A stretch of DNA of 64,000 nt from Microbulbifer sp. Q7 (lineage in GTDB: Bacteria > Pseudomonadota > Gammaproteobacteria > Pseudomonadales > Cellvibrionaceae). A program made the translations under genes and the position numbers. Where the stretch lies: assembly GCF_001639145.1 (NCBI RefSeq), contig NZ_LROY01000002.1, positions 1,024,501 to 1,088,500 of the forward strand, in the 5' to 3' direction. The notes below the pieces were generated by a model. The model made no database searches. It was not told where the DNA came from and saw only the letters and a program-made list of their open reading frames with translations. How positions within the stretch are numbered: position 1 is the first letter of the stretch; each line of letters begins with the position of its first letter. Below are positions 46,570-58,379 of the stretch, piece after piece.

Positions 46570-46593
46570 GGGTGACTGCGGTCGCCCTTTTTT
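46570..46593 (+). terminator. Rho-independent terminator after azoR
   Basis: GGGTGAC pairs with GTCGCCC (one G-T pair) around TGCG, followed directly by six T, 36 bases after the azoR stop. Confidence 0.85.
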
Positions 46594-46698
46594 GTGTCCC
46601 GACTATATTCGTGCACCAGTTTGGTTTGCGCGTGCGTTCCGCGCACAGATTTTGTGCGACCTATCATGCAGGCTGGGCAGAGCACGAGCACCGAGCGC

Positions 46699-46962
46699 TC
46701 AGGCCGTTTCATCCAAGATTGCAAACGATAAGAAAGAGGTGAGGAGTCCCAAGATGAGTATGAACGGCAGCAGCGGAAAGCAGATCATCAGCAGCGATGA
46801 GCCAATCCAGAGGTTTTTGACCCAGTTGCGCTTGATGCGATAACTGCGTGTATAGCGACGCAGATGACTGTCGTTTTCATCTGGCAGCAGGATTTCACTT
46901 TCCCGGGGCAAAAAGCTGCGCACCAGAAGAGTGCAATAAAAACGAAGCAACATCCACAACAT
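46699..46962 (-). CDS. Small predicted membrane protein, function unknown
   Basis: An 87-residue reading frame from the ATG at 46960-46962, with an upstream in-frame GTG at 46983. It has one hydrophobic segment at the start (MLWMLLRFYCTLLVRSFL), a charged central part (DENDSHLRRYTRSYRIKRNW) and a long hydrophobic C-terminal segment (IGSSLLMICFPLLPFILILG). Two membrane spans with a basic loop are plausible. I do not recognise the family. It lies just upstream of nothing it obviously belongs to, between azoR and cysG. The codon pattern and membrane profile support a real gene, without proof. Confidence 0.55.
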   Translation of the reverse strand: MLWMLLRFYCTLLVRSFLPRESEILLPDENDSHLRRYTRSYRIKRNWVKNLWIGSSLLMICFPLLPFILILGLLTSFLSFAILDETA

Positions 46963-47061
46963 AGAACCACCACTGGCAAACACCTTTTTCAGTATAGATA
47001 GGGGTTTGTCAGTCGAGGGGGTCAGGGATGCCGAACATCATCCTTGCAGTCTGTGTTCGCG

Positions 47062-48441
47062 TTACTGATACCAGCCCAGGCTTTCGCGCAACTTCACCAC
47101 ACCGCCAATGATGGTAAGGGCGGGAGCTTCCACTTTGTGAGACTCGGCCAACGCTGGCAGCGTGGCGATGGTGCCTACAATGACCCGCTGATCGCGTGTG
47201 GTGCCCTTCTCCACCAATGCGGCGGGCGTCTCTGCGTCCATGCCATGGGCAATCAGCTTTTCGGAAATGGTCGGCAAGCCGGTGAGGCCCATATAGAACA
47301 CCAGGGTCTGACTTTTGGCGATCAGCTCCTTCCAGGGCAACACCAGCTCCCCCTCTTTCAGGTGCCCGGTGATAAACCGCACCGACTGCGCGTGGTCGCG
47401 GTGGGTAAGCGGTATGCCGGAATACGCCGAGCAGCCAATCGCCGCCGTAATACCCGGTACAACCTGGAACGGGATACCGGCTTCCGCCAGTTTGTCGATT
47501 TCCTCGCCCCCGCGGCCAAACACGAAGGGGTCGCCGCCTTTCAGGCGCAGGACTTTTTTGCCCTCCTTCGCCAGATCGACCAGTAGCTGGTTAATATCGT
47601 CCTGGGGCACGGAGTGGAACTGCTTCATCTTGCCGACATAGATGCGCTCGGCGTCCCGGCGTACCAGTTCCAGAACCTCCGTGGATACGAGCCTGTCGTA
47701 CAGAACCACATCTGCTTGCTGCATCAGGCGCAGGGCGCGAAACGTGAGCAGGTCCGGATCGCCCGGGCCTCCGCCCACCAGGTAGACTTCGCCGCTCGGT
47801 GCGGGCTTGGCTTCCCAGCGCTGCAGCTCATCCAGGAGTAACTGTTCGGCTTGGGCTTTATGCCCTCGCTCAATCTCACCGACGATGGGACCATTAAAGA
47901 CCCAGTGCCAAAAATCCTTGCGCTGGGCTTCCGGCAACGCCGCTTTCACTGTGTCGCGCATGCGGCCGGCGAGCTCGGCAATCAGACCGAGTCCCGGCGA
48001 CAACAATGTCTCGATTTGAGCGCGCAACATTCGGGTAAGCACTGGGGCGGAGCCGCCACTGGAAATACCGACAGAGAGCGGGCCGCGTTCAACAATGGAG
48101 GGAAAAGTGAAGGTGCAGAGTGCAGGCGAGTCCACTACATTGACCGGTAGCCGGCGTGCGCGGGCATCCTCGGATACCTGCGCGTTGACGTTTTCGTCGG
48201 CCGTTGCGGCAACGACGATTTCCGCTCGGTCGAGCAGATCCTTGCGATAGATGCCGACGATATACTCACCGCCGCTCCCCATCACCAGCTGGCGCAGCTC
48301 ATCGGTGATATCCGGAGCCACAACGAGTAGCCGTGCCTCCGCTTTGCTGAGTAGCCGCGCTTTGCGCGTGGCGATGGTACCGCCCCCGACAATCAGACAG
48401 GGGCGATTTTTTAAATCAAACGCGAGAGGCAGGTAACGCAA
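47062..48441 (-). CDS. cysG: Siroheme synthase CysG
   Basis: Trifunctional enzyme making siroheme from uroporphyrinogen III for sulfite and nitrite reductases, 459 residues. The N-terminal precorrin-2 dehydrogenase/ferrochelatase part has [21 protein letters not shown] and [16 protein letters not shown], with the phosphorylatable Ser. The C-terminal methyltransferase part has [41 protein letters not shown] and [19 protein letters not shown]. The start appears to be a TTG at 48439-48441, since the nearest ATG is out of frame. It follows serS by 18 bases. Confidence 0.94.
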   Translation of the reverse strand: MRYLPLAFDLKNRPCLIVGGGTIATRKARLLSKAEARLLVVAPDITDELRQLVMGSGGEYIVGIYRKDLLDRAEIVVAATADENVNAQVSEDARARRLPVNVVDSPALCTFTFPSIVERGPLSVGISSGGSAPVLTRMLRAQIETLLSPGLGLIAELAGRMRDTVKAALPEAQRKDFWHWVFNGPIVGEIERGHKAQAEQLLLDELQRWEAKPAPSGEVYLVGGGPGDPDLLTFRALRLMQQADVVLYDRLVSTEVLELVRRDAERIYVGKMKQFHSVPQDDINQLLVDLAKEGKKVLRLKGGDPFVFGRGGEEIDKLAEAGIPFQVVPGITAAIGCSAYSGIPLTHRDHAQSVRFITGHLKEGELVLPWKELIAKSQTLVFYMGLTGLPTISEKLIAHGMDAETPAALVEKGTTRDQRVIVGTIATLPALAESHKVEAPALTIIGGVVKLRESLGWYQ

Positions 48442-48459
48442 GTTCTTGTTCCATACTGC

Positions 48460-49743
<1,284 letters not shown>

Positions 49744-49755
49744 TCAATTACCGCG

Positions 49756-50130
49756 TTACAGATATTTCATTCCCAGGCTGATAGCGGCTGCGGTGGCAGC
49801 CAGGCAGACCAGGATGCTGGCAACCACGTAGGCCAGCGCTGTTAAAGGCTGGCCATTGTGCCACAACAGCACTGTTTCCAGCGAAAAAGTCGAGAAGGTG
49901 GTGAGAGCGCCAAATAGCCCGGTCATGATCATCAGTCGCCACTCCTGGCCCAGCATGCCCCGCTCGACAATCAGCACATAAGCGAAACCGATGAGCAGGG
50001 AGCCCACCACATTGACGATAAATGTACCCAGGGGGATTCGGTTCTCAAACACCGGATAGGACCAGACCCCGACCAGATGCCGCAGGATGGCGCCAATGGC
50101 ACCGCCGATTGCTATCGCTATCCATTGCAT
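49756..50130 (-). CDS. crcB: Fluoride exporter CrcB/Fluc
   Basis: Dual-topology membrane channel that expels fluoride. About 124 residues with four hydrophobic spans. Family motifs: GGAIGAILRHLVGVW, PLGTFIVNVVGSLLIGFAYVL and GLFGALTTFSTFSLETVLL, including the GN/N and F-S-T-F residues lining the pore. Start at ATG 50128-50130 with GGGAG upstream; the longer frame runs back into rarA. There is no fluoride riboswitch in the 40-base gap to rarA, so expression is probably with the operon. Confidence 0.93.
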   Translation of the reverse strand: MQWIAIAIGGAIGAILRHLVGVWSYPVFENRIPLGTFIVNVVGSLLIGFAYVLIVERGMLGQEWRLMIMTGLFGALTTFSTFSLETVLLWHNGQPLTALAYVVASILVCLAATAAAISLGMKYL

Positions 50131-50170
50131 GGGAGCTCCCAGAAAGGTCTGACTATGAACTGCGGGGATT

Positions 50171-51535
50171 CTAGCGTTTTTCTGGGGTGGCGTGTTGGCC
50201 GGTTGCGTAGCGCTGAACGTCACTGGCCTGATTGAGCGCGCGCAATCGCTCCAGCTTTTCGTGGATCTTCAGCTCCAGCCCCCGGGTTACCGGATGGTAA
50301 TAACGGCGATTGGCAATGGCCTCGGGAAAGTAATTCTCTCCTGCCGCAAAGCCGTCGGGCTCATCGTGGGCATAGCGATAGTCCGCCCCATGCGCCATCT
50401 CTTTGGCCAATTTGGTGGGCGCATTGCGCAAATGCGTCGGCACCTCGTAACTGGGCTCGCGGCGGATATCCGCCAATACACGCTTGTACGCGCTGTAGAC
50501 CGCGTTGCTCTTGGCCGCGACGGCGAGATATGCCACCGCCTGCGCAATCGCCAGTTCTCCTTCCGGGCTGCCAAGCCGTTCCTGAACATCCCAGGCATTC
50601 AGAGCGATTTCCAGGGCCCGGGGGTCCGCGTTGCCGATATCTTCACTGGCCATGCGCACCACACGCCGGGCCACGTACAGCGGGTCACAGCCACCGTCGA
50701 TCATCCGCGCAAACCAGTACAGGGCGGCGTCCGGGTCCGACCCCCGTACGGCTTTGTGCAGCGCCGAAATCTGGTCATAAAAATAGTCGCCACCCTTGTC
50801 GAAACGGCGCACGTCGGCGGTGAGCACCTCAGCCAGCACCCCCTCGTCAATGACCTGCTTGCCACCTTCTTCCCGCGACAGGTCGCAGGCAATTTCCAGC
50901 AGGTTGAGCGCGCTGCGGGCATCGCCGTCCGCACTCAGGGTGATTTTATCGAGCACGGCGTCCGTCAATTCGATACGCCGAGCCCTGAGCTCCTCGTCGT
51001 CCTGCAGCGCGCGACGCAGGAGACCCTGCAGCTCCGCCTGGGAAAGGCTACGCAGCAGGTAAACGCGGCAGCGGGAGAGCAGCGCGTTGTTGAGCTCAAA
51101 CGACGGGTTTTCCGTGGTGGCGCCCACAAAGGTGACGGTGCCCTCCTCCACGTACGGCAGAAAAGCGTCCTGCTGGGCCTTGTTGAACCGGTGTACCTCG
51201 TCCACGAACAGGATGGTGCCGCGACCAAACTGGGCCGCATGCTGCTCGGCTTCGGCCACGGCCTGGCGGATTTCCTTGACCCCGGCCAGCACCGCAGACA
51301 GCGTCGCGAAGCGCACATCGCACTCTTCCGCCAGCAGTCGCGCAAAGGTGGTTTTGCCTACCCCGGGTGGCCCCCAGAGCACCATAGAATGCAATTGGCC
51401 ACGCTCCACCGCTTCCCGCAGGGGCTTGCCCGGCCCCAATAAATGCGTCTGGCCCACATAGTGGGCCAGAGTCTGGGGCCGCATACGCGCGGCCAGTGGC
51501 TGATGCCGTGGAGGCGACTGGAACAGATCACTCAT
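50171..51535 (-). CDS. rarA: Replication-associated recombination protein RarA (MgsA)
   Basis: AAA+ ATPase acting at stalled replication forks, about 454 residues. It begins LAARMRPQTLAHYVGQTHLLG, has Walker A WGPPGVGKTTFARLL and Walker B ILFVDEVHRFNKAQQDAFLP, sensor GATTENPSFELNNALLSR, and the C-terminal MgsA oligomerisation domain (DGCDPLYVARR-like GGCDPLYVARRVVRMASEDIG). The ATG at 51533-51535 overlaps the lolA stop. Position between lolA and serS is as in E. coli. Confidence 0.95.
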   Translation of the reverse strand: MSDLFQSPPRHQPLAARMRPQTLAHYVGQTHLLGPGKPLREAVERGQLHSMVLWGPPGVGKTTFARLLAEECDVRFATLSAVLAGVKEIRQAVAEAEQHAAQFGRGTILFVDEVHRFNKAQQDAFLPYVEEGTVTFVGATTENPSFELNNALLSRCRVYLLRSLSQAELQGLLRRALQDDEELRARRIELTDAVLDKITLSADGDARSALNLLEIACDLSREEGGKQVIDEGVLAEVLTADVRRFDKGGDYFYDQISALHKAVRGSDPDAALYWFARMIDGGCDPLYVARRVVRMASEDIGNADPRALEIALNAWDVQERLGSPEGELAIAQAVAYLAVAAKSNAVYSAYKRVLADIRREPSYEVPTHLRNAPTKLAKEMAHGADYRYAHDEPDGFAAGENYFPEAIANRRYYHPVTRGLELKIHEKLERLRALNQASDVQRYATGQHATPEKR

Positions 51536-52145
51536 CGCGAATAACGTCGGTACCTTTGGGTGGCTTGAAGTCGAAAATGCGTGAAGATAACTTCGGGTTC
51601 GCCTGCAGACCGTTAAACCGGATATCCGTAGTCTGGCCCATGCCATCGCGCACGGTCATGGCCGCGGGCAGCCCGCGCTTGTCAAAACGGATGACCATGG
51701 ACTTGAACGGCGCAGAGGCACGCTTTGGCGTCAGGTAATAAGCCCCCTTCTTGCTTTCAACGCTGAAGGAACCACGAATATCCTCAACCTTACCGCCGAG
51801 CAACAGCGCCGGGGTTTCCTTCATGCGGTTGTCCACCGGGCGAATGGTGACCTGCTCCAGATCCGGATCGTACAGCCACAACTTCTTGTTGTTGGTCACC
51901 AGCAACTGGGGAAACGGTTCCCCGGTTTGCCAGCGCAATTTCCCCGGGCGCTGCACGGAAAAATTGCCACTACTTTTCTGCAGGGTTTTTCCCTTCTGGT
52001 CTTTCAGGGTCTGGCGAAAGTTGCCGGAGATGGCGCCCAGCGGCTGCAGCAGCCGGCTCAGCTCGTCACTGGCATCCGCCTGGACACCAGCGGAGCCCGC
52101 GCCGAGCCCGAATGCGAGAAGAAAAATACTCAGTGTGCGCTTCAT
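51528..52145 (-). CDS. lolA: Outer-membrane lipoprotein carrier protein LolA
   Basis: Periplasmic chaperone that carries lipoproteins from LolCDE to LolB. It has 205 residues. Signal peptide MKRTLSIFLLAFGLGAGSAG, ending at VQA. Mature features: LSRLLQPLGAISGNFRQTL, PGKLRWQTGEPFPQLLVTNNKKLWLYDPDLEQV (in pieces), a hydrophobic-cavity barrel. The single ATG at 52143-52145 is clear. It lies between ftsK and rarA as in most Gammaproteobacteria. Confidence 0.95.
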   Translation of the reverse strand: MKRTLSIFLLAFGLGAGSAGVQADASDELSRLLQPLGAISGNFRQTLKDQKGKTLQKSSGNFSVQRPGKLRWQTGEPFPQLLVTNNKKLWLYDPDLEQVTIRPVDNRMKETPALLLGGKVEDIRGSFSVESKKGAYYLTPKRASAPFKSMVIRFDKRGLPAAMTVRDGMGQTTDIRFNGLQANPKLSSRIFDFKPPKGTDVIRDE

Positions 52146-52249
52146 ATGTGCCTTCCAGTTTGCGATTCCGGGGAATGTACCTAAAGCCTAGTCGGCGACA
52201 GGTGAACCCGGCCTGAACCGGGCTCAATTGGGTGAGGTGGTGCGGTTGC

Positions 52250-54574
52250 TTATGCCGGAGGTGGCGCCAGCACTTCCCGGTTGCCATTGGCCTGCTGCGC
52301 CGATACAACCCCTGCCGCCTCCATGGCCTCGATCATGCGCGCGGCGCGATTGTAGCCGATGCGAAGCTGTCGTTGCACAGATGAAATGGATGCCTTGCGG
52401 GACTTGGTCACGAAGGCAACGGCCTCGTCGTACAGGGCATCGGTTTCCGGGTCGTCCTCCCCACCTTCGGTGGCCATGCCCGGTACCGGGATACTGTTAT
52501 TGGCGTCATCGACGATACCGTCGATGTACTCGGGCTCGCCGCGACGACACCAGTCCGCCACAACCTGATGCACCTCATGATCGTCCACAAAGGCCCCGTG
52601 TACCCGGATAGGCACCGCGGTGCCCGGCGGCAGGTACAGCATGTCGCCGTGCCCCAGCAGCTGCTCCGCACCGCCCTGATCCAGAATGGTACGTGAATCC
52701 ACTTTCGACGAGACCTGGAACGCCATACGCGTGGGCACGTTGGCCTTGATCAGGCCGGTAATCACATCCACCGACGGGCGCTGGGTAGCCAGCAGCAAGT
52801 GAATCCCGGCGGCACGGGCCTTCTGCGCGATCCGCGCGATCAGCTGCTCGACCTTTTTACCGACGATCATCATCATGTCGGCAAATTCATCGATGACCAC
52901 GACAATGGCCGGCAAGTGCTTCAGGTGCGGTGCGGTCTGCTCCGCCTCTGGCACACTGGACATGGGGTCTGGCTGCCAGATCGGATCGATCAGCGGTTCA
53001 CCCGCGGCAATCGCCTCTTTTACCTTGCGATTGAAGCCGGCAAGGTTCCGCACACCCATGGCCGCCATCAGCTTGTAGCGGCGCTCCATCTCCCCCACAC
53101 ACCAGCGCAAGCCATTGGCCGCATCGTTCATATCCGTAATCACCGGCGTCAGCAGGTGCGGGATGCCCTCGTACACCGAGAGCTCAAGCATTTTGGGGTC
53201 TACCAGGATCAGGCGCACTTCGTCCGGGGTGGATTTGTACAGCAGACTCAACAGCATTACGTTGATGCCCACAGACTTACCGGAGCCGGTGGTGCCGGCC
53301 ACCAGCAGGTGCGGCATCTTGGCAAGATCCGCCACCACCGGCTGGCCGGAAATATCGTGGCCGAGCGCCAGGGTCAGGGCAGAGTTGGCCCGGTCGTAGA
53401 CCTCGGCGCCGATGACTTCGGAGAGCCGCACGATCTGGCGGTTTTCATTGGGGATCTCGATACCCACCACCGATTTTCCTGGAATGACTTCCACCACGCG
53501 CACGCTGATCACGGCAAGTGAGCGCGCCAGGTCCTTGGCCAGGTTCGTGATGCGGCTGACTTTCACCCCGGGCGCCGGCTGTATCTCAAAGCGAGTAACC
53601 ACGGGGCCAGGCAACACGGACACGACCTCGGCCACCACGCCGAAATCCTTCAGCTTCAGCTCCAGCAGACGCGACAGTGCTTCCAGCGCCTCACGGCTGA
53701 AACCCGCCTTCTTGTTGGTGTCGGCTGCATCCAACAGGGAGAGCGCTGGCAGGGTGCCGGTAACCGGCCCCTTGAACAGCTCACCCTGCTTTTCTTTCAC
53801 AGCGCGCGGGCTCTGCTTCGGCGGCGGCGCTGCTTGCGCAATCTGGGGCGGTTGGCGCTTGGCGGTGCGTTGCTTTTCTTCTTCAATGGCTGCTTTACGC
53901 ACAACCACCGCTTCGCGGGCGAACCGTTGCTCTTCTCGCTGTTTTCGCGCTCGCGCCATGCGCGTGCCAATCCAGCTGAACACGAACAGCACGCTGCGGC
54001 CGATGTCCTCAAACAGTTTGAGCCAGGACATACCGGTAAACACGGTGACCCCAATCGCAAACATCGCCAGCAGCAGGATAGTCGCACCTACGTAGCCAAG
54101 CCCCTTCTCCATAAAACTGGAAATCGCCGCACCGACAATCCCGCCATTGGAGAATGGCAGCGGCGGTGACGCCTCACTGAAGCACAGGGTTGCGATCGCC
54201 GCGCCGGCTACCAGCAGCAGCAACAGCCCCCCAACCCGCAGCGCAAACAGCGGGCCGTGGAAGCGGGCGTTTTTGTCCCGCAAAATCCGGTAGGCCCGCC
54301 AGCCAATCAAAACCGGGAACAGATAGGCCATCCATCCAAGCAGGGAGAGCCCCACATCTGCCAACCAGGCGCCAGTGGGGCCAATGGCATTGTCTACCGC
54401 CCCGCCACTGCCGGTGTGCGACCAGCCTGGGTCGCTCGGGCTATAACTCAGCAAGCTGATACCCGCCAGCAAGGCACCAGCCAGCAGCGTGATCAAGGCG
54501 CCCTCCCGGACAATTCTCGCGATCAGGGAGTCGGGAATGGCTGGTGATGATTCGGATTCGCTATCAGCCTTCAA
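52250..54574 (-). CDS. ftsK: DNA translocase FtsK
   Basis: Septum-anchored DNA pump that clears and aligns chromosome ends at division. About 774 residues from the start chosen here. Four to five N-terminal membrane spans ([17 protein letters not shown] and following), a short charged/Gln-Pro linker (about residues 215-290), then the motor: alpha/beta domains with [20 protein letters not shown] (Walker A) and [13 protein letters not shown] (Walker B), ending in the gamma winged helix ([22 protein letters not shown]) that reads KOPS sites. An ATG at 54631 gives a longer form, but TTG at 54572-54574 has GAGG seven bases upstream and gives the more usual N-terminus. Confidence 0.94.
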   Translation of the reverse strand: MKADSESESSPAIPDSLIARIVREGALITLLAGALLAGISLLSYSPSDPGWSHTGSGGAVDNAIGPTGAWLADVGLSLLGWMAYLFPVLIGWRAYRILRDKNARFHGPLFALRVGGLLLLLVAGAAIATLCFSEASPPLPFSNGGIVGAAISSFMEKGLGYVGATILLLAMFAIGVTVFTGMSWLKLFEDIGRSVLFVFSWIGTRMARARKQREEQRFAREAVVVRKAAIEEEKQRTAKRQPPQIAQAAPPPKQSPRAVKEKQGELFKGPVTGTLPALSLLDAADTNKKAGFSREALEALSRLLELKLKDFGVVAEVVSVLPGPVVTRFEIQPAPGVKVSRITNLAKDLARSLAVISVRVVEVIPGKSVVGIEIPNENRQIVRLSEVIGAEVYDRANSALTLALGHDISGQPVVADLAKMPHLLVAGTTGSGKSVGINVMLLSLLYKSTPDEVRLILVDPKMLELSVYEGIPHLLTPVITDMNDAANGLRWCVGEMERRYKLMAAMGVRNLAGFNRKVKEAIAAGEPLIDPIWQPDPMSSVPEAEQTAPHLKHLPAIVVVIDEFADMMMIVGKKVEQLIARIAQKARAAGIHLLLATQRPSVDVITGLIKANVPTRMAFQVSSKVDSRTILDQGGAEQLLGHGDMLYLPPGTAVPIRVHGAFVDDHEVHQVVADWCRRGEPEYIDGIVDDANNSIPVPGMATEGGEDDPETDALYDEAVAFVTKSRKASISSVQRQLRIGYNRAARMIEAMEAAGVVSAQQANGNREVLAPPPA

Positions 54575-54631
54575 TGGCTTACCTCGGCAGCAAGTTCTGT
54601 TGAGTCGCCTCTTATATAGTTGGGACGACAT

Positions 54632-56080
<1,449 letters not shown>

Positions 56081-56097
56081 GGCCCGTCCAATCCCCG

Positions 56098-56127
56098 AAA
56101 AAGGCGGCTGCAGAGCCGCCTTTTTTC
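56098..56127 (+). terminator. Rho-independent terminator after trxB
   Basis: GGCGGCT pairs with AGCCGCC around GCAG, with A-run before and six T after. It lies 22 bases past the trxB stop. Confidence 0.9.
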
Positions 56128-56169
56128 GTTCAGAATCCTCAAAACGCCAGCCGCAAGTGAGGCGCAAGA

Positions 56170-56904
56170 TTGAGTAACGATACGGACGAGACCCTGTCAC
56201 TGCTGGACCCGGACATCATCACCTTCCCGGACACGTCCGCCGCACTGAGCGACCCCAATGGCCTGTTGGCGATCGGCGGTGATCTCACCCCAGAATGGCT
56301 CATTGCCGCCTACCGAAAGGGGATATTTCCCTGGTTTTCAGACGACCAGCCCATCCTCTGGTGGTCTCCCTCGCCCCGCTGTATCGTGCGCCCGGATACT
56401 GTCCGGTTCAGTCGCAGCCTGAGAAAGGTCATCCGTCAGGGGCGCTATCAGCTGACATTCGACCAGGCCTTCGAGCAAGTACTCGAGGGATGTGCGGGAC
56501 CGCGCGCGGAGGAGTCTGGCACCTGGATTACCGAAGAAATGCACGATGCCTACCTTTCCATGCACCACTTGGGACACGCGCATTCCGTGGAGGCCTGGCT
56601 GGATGGCAAGTTGGTGGGTGGGCTCTACGGGCTGGCCATTGGCCGCGTGTTTTTCGGCGAATCCATGTTTCACCGCGCCACAGACGCCTCAAAAGTCGCC
56701 TTTGCGGGTCTGGTACGGCAGCTGGCAAGCTGGGGCTGTGAGCTGATCGACTGCCAGGTTAGCAACCCGCATCTCACCAGCCTGGGGGCAATCGAGGTCA
56801 GCCGCGATGCGTTCGAGCGCCTTCTGAGCGCCGGGATTGCCGCGCCCGCCTTTCCCTCGCCCTGGCCTGCAGCGCCGGCAACGGAACTGCTTGCCCACCC
56901 ATGA
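56170..56904 (+). CDS. aat: Leucyl/phenylalanyl-tRNA-protein transferase Aat
   Basis: Adds Leu or Phe from aminoacyl-tRNA to proteins with N-terminal Lys or Arg, creating N-degrons for ClpS. It has 244 residues. Motifs: FPDTSAALSDPNGLLAIGGDL, AYRKGIFPWFSDDQPILWWSPSPR (in pieces), TWITEEMHDAY, SVEAWLDGKLVGGLYGLAIG and FFGESMFHRATDASKVAF. Start is a TTG at 56170 with GAGGCGC upstream; no ATG is near the conserved start. bpt follows about 225 bases downstream. Confidence 0.95.
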   Translation: MSNDTDETLSLLDPDIITFPDTSAALSDPNGLLAIGGDLTPEWLIAAYRKGIFPWFSDDQPILWWSPSPRCIVRPDTVRFSRSLRKVIRQGRYQLTFDQAFEQVLEGCAGPRAEESGTWITEEMHDAYLSMHHLGHAHSVEAWLDGKLVGGLYGLAIGRVFFGESMFHRATDASKVAFAGLVRQLASWGCELIDCQVSNPHLTSLGAIEVSRDAFERLLSAGIAAPAFPSPWPAAPATELLAHP

Positions 56905-57129
56905 TTCCTCGCGAATGCTGCACCGCCTTTCCTCGCGCGCTGCTCCTGGCGCTGCCCCACGCAACTGCCGGAGATTGTGTTTTGCGCAAGCACAACTTAC
57001 CCTCGGGACAGGATTTCTTCTCTCCTGGGCGACAGGGCAACAGGCATTTGCCATGAAAATATTGACTACAAAGTCCGTCGGGCGCACTGCCGTGAAGACC
57101 GCATACAGGCACTGGAGGGCGCACCCGGC

Positions 57130-57849
57130 ATGAGCCAGCATTCTCCTCTGGATACGGTGCGCCTGCTCGCTACCCTGCCCCATCCCTGCGGCTATCTGGC
57201 CGATCAGGAAGCCACCACCGTTTTTGTGGATCCCCAAACCCAGGTAGACCAGCGCCTGTATAGCCGCCTTTCGGAGCTCGGTTTTCGTCGCAGTGGCAGC
57301 TACCTTTATCGCCCGCAGTGCACCCATTGCCAGGCTTGTATCCCCGCGCGGATCCCGGTAGAGCTGTTTACGCCCAACCGTAATCAACGTCGTTGCTGGC
57401 GTCGCAATCGCGACCTCGACGTATTCCACCAGCGCACGATCGACACCGATGAGCACTATGCGCTCTATGCGCGCTACATTGAGCAGCGACATCAGGATGG
57501 GGAGATGTACCCGCCCAACCGCGAGCAATTCCGCAGCTTCCTGAACCGAGCCTGGGGTAGTACACGCTATCTGGAATTCCGAGCCCGGGGCCGCCTCCTG
57601 GGCACCGCGGTCACCGATGTACTCTCCGCCGGGGTTTCCGCGATCTACACATTTTTTGACCCGGATGAAGTCAAGCGCAGCCTCGGCACTTACTCGATCC
57701 TGTATCAGGTAGAGTGGGCGCGTCGGCTAGGACTGCCCAGTTTGTACCTGGGCTACTGGATTGCCCAGTCCCAGAAAATGGCCTACAAAAGCCAGTTCCA
57801 GCCACTGGAAACCCTTCAGGGCAACCGCTGGGTTCTCCGGTCCGACTGA
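57130..57849 (+). CDS. bpt: Aspartate/glutamate leucyltransferase Bpt
   Basis: Transfers leucine to proteins with N-terminal Asp or Glu, a second branch of the bacterial N-degron pathway. It has about 239 residues of the arginyl-tRNA-transferase fold (ATE superfamily). Motifs: PHPCGYLADQEATTVFVDP, GFRRSGSYLYRPQCTHCQACIPARIPV (in pieces), LYARYIEQRHQDGEMYP and SAIYTFFDPDEVKRSLGTYSIL, YLGYWIAQSQKMAYKSQF. The ATG at 57130 is chosen because the longer frame upstream carries no conserved sequence. The gap from aat (225 bases) holds no gene I can support. Confidence 0.94.
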   Translation: MSQHSPLDTVRLLATLPHPCGYLADQEATTVFVDPQTQVDQRLYSRLSELGFRRSGSYLYRPQCTHCQACIPARIPVELFTPNRNQRRCWRRNRDLDVFHQRTIDTDEHYALYARYIEQRHQDGEMYPPNREQFRSFLNRAWGSTRYLEFRARGRLLGTAVTDVLSAGVSAIYTFFDPDEVKRSLGTYSILYQVEWARRLGLPSLYLGYWIAQSQKMAYKSQFQPLETLQGNRWVLRSD

Positions 57850-58036
57850 CGGAAGCCTGTCGCCTACAGTACCGCCAGCGGAAAACTCCCCTCAGGCCGC
57901 GCTACCACTTGGCCTTGCCCCACTTTTCGTGCAAAATGCTCGCCCGTCGTACCGCCGGGTCCCCTAAAATGACAATGCAGGGGCCATACAAACGTGGCGG
58001 ACAAGCTAGTACACATTAATCAAAGGTTGCTGCCGC

Positions 58037-58255
58037 ATGGCAAAAGACGATTACATTGAAATGGAAGGTGAGGTGATCGACACCCTGCCCAACACTACAT
58101 TCCGCGTGAAATTGGAAAATGGACATGTGGTAATCGCACATATTTCCGGCAAGATGCGCAAAAACTACATCCGTATCCTCACCGGCGATAAGGTCAAGGT
58201 GGAACTCACCCCTTACGACCTGAGCAAGGGCCGTATCACCTACCGCGCCCGCTAA
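58037..58255 (+). CDS. infA: Translation initiation factor IF-1
   Basis: OB-fold factor binding the ribosomal A site during initiation. It has 72 residues, exactly the family length. Sequence [39 protein letters not shown] and [20 protein letters not shown] is unmistakable. It sits between bpt and a bidirectional terminator, 187 bases after bpt. Confidence 0.98.
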   Translation: MAKDDYIEMEGEVIDTLPNTTFRVKLENGHVVIAHISGKMRKNYIRILTGDKVKVELTPYDLSKGRITYRAR

Positions 58256-58308
58256 GTGCTTCACCCGGCGTATTGCCGGTATCGGCGTCCGAAAATACTG
58301 GGCGCATG

Positions 58309-58337
58309 AAAAAAGCCACCCTGAAGGTGGCTTTTTT
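58309..58337. terminator. Bidirectional terminator between infA and clpA
   Basis: A6-GCCACC-CTGAA-GGTGGC-T6, which works for infA on the plus strand and clpA on the minus strand, between two convergent genes. Confidence 0.9.
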
Positions 58338-58379
58338 CGTTCTCGCTGAGGGCGCCCGCAGCGTGCTGGTACATCCCCG

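Noticed and set aside
50131..50170. Fluoride riboswitch before crcB
   Set aside because: The gap between rarA and crcB is only about 40 bases and has none of the conserved fluoride-riboswitch elements.
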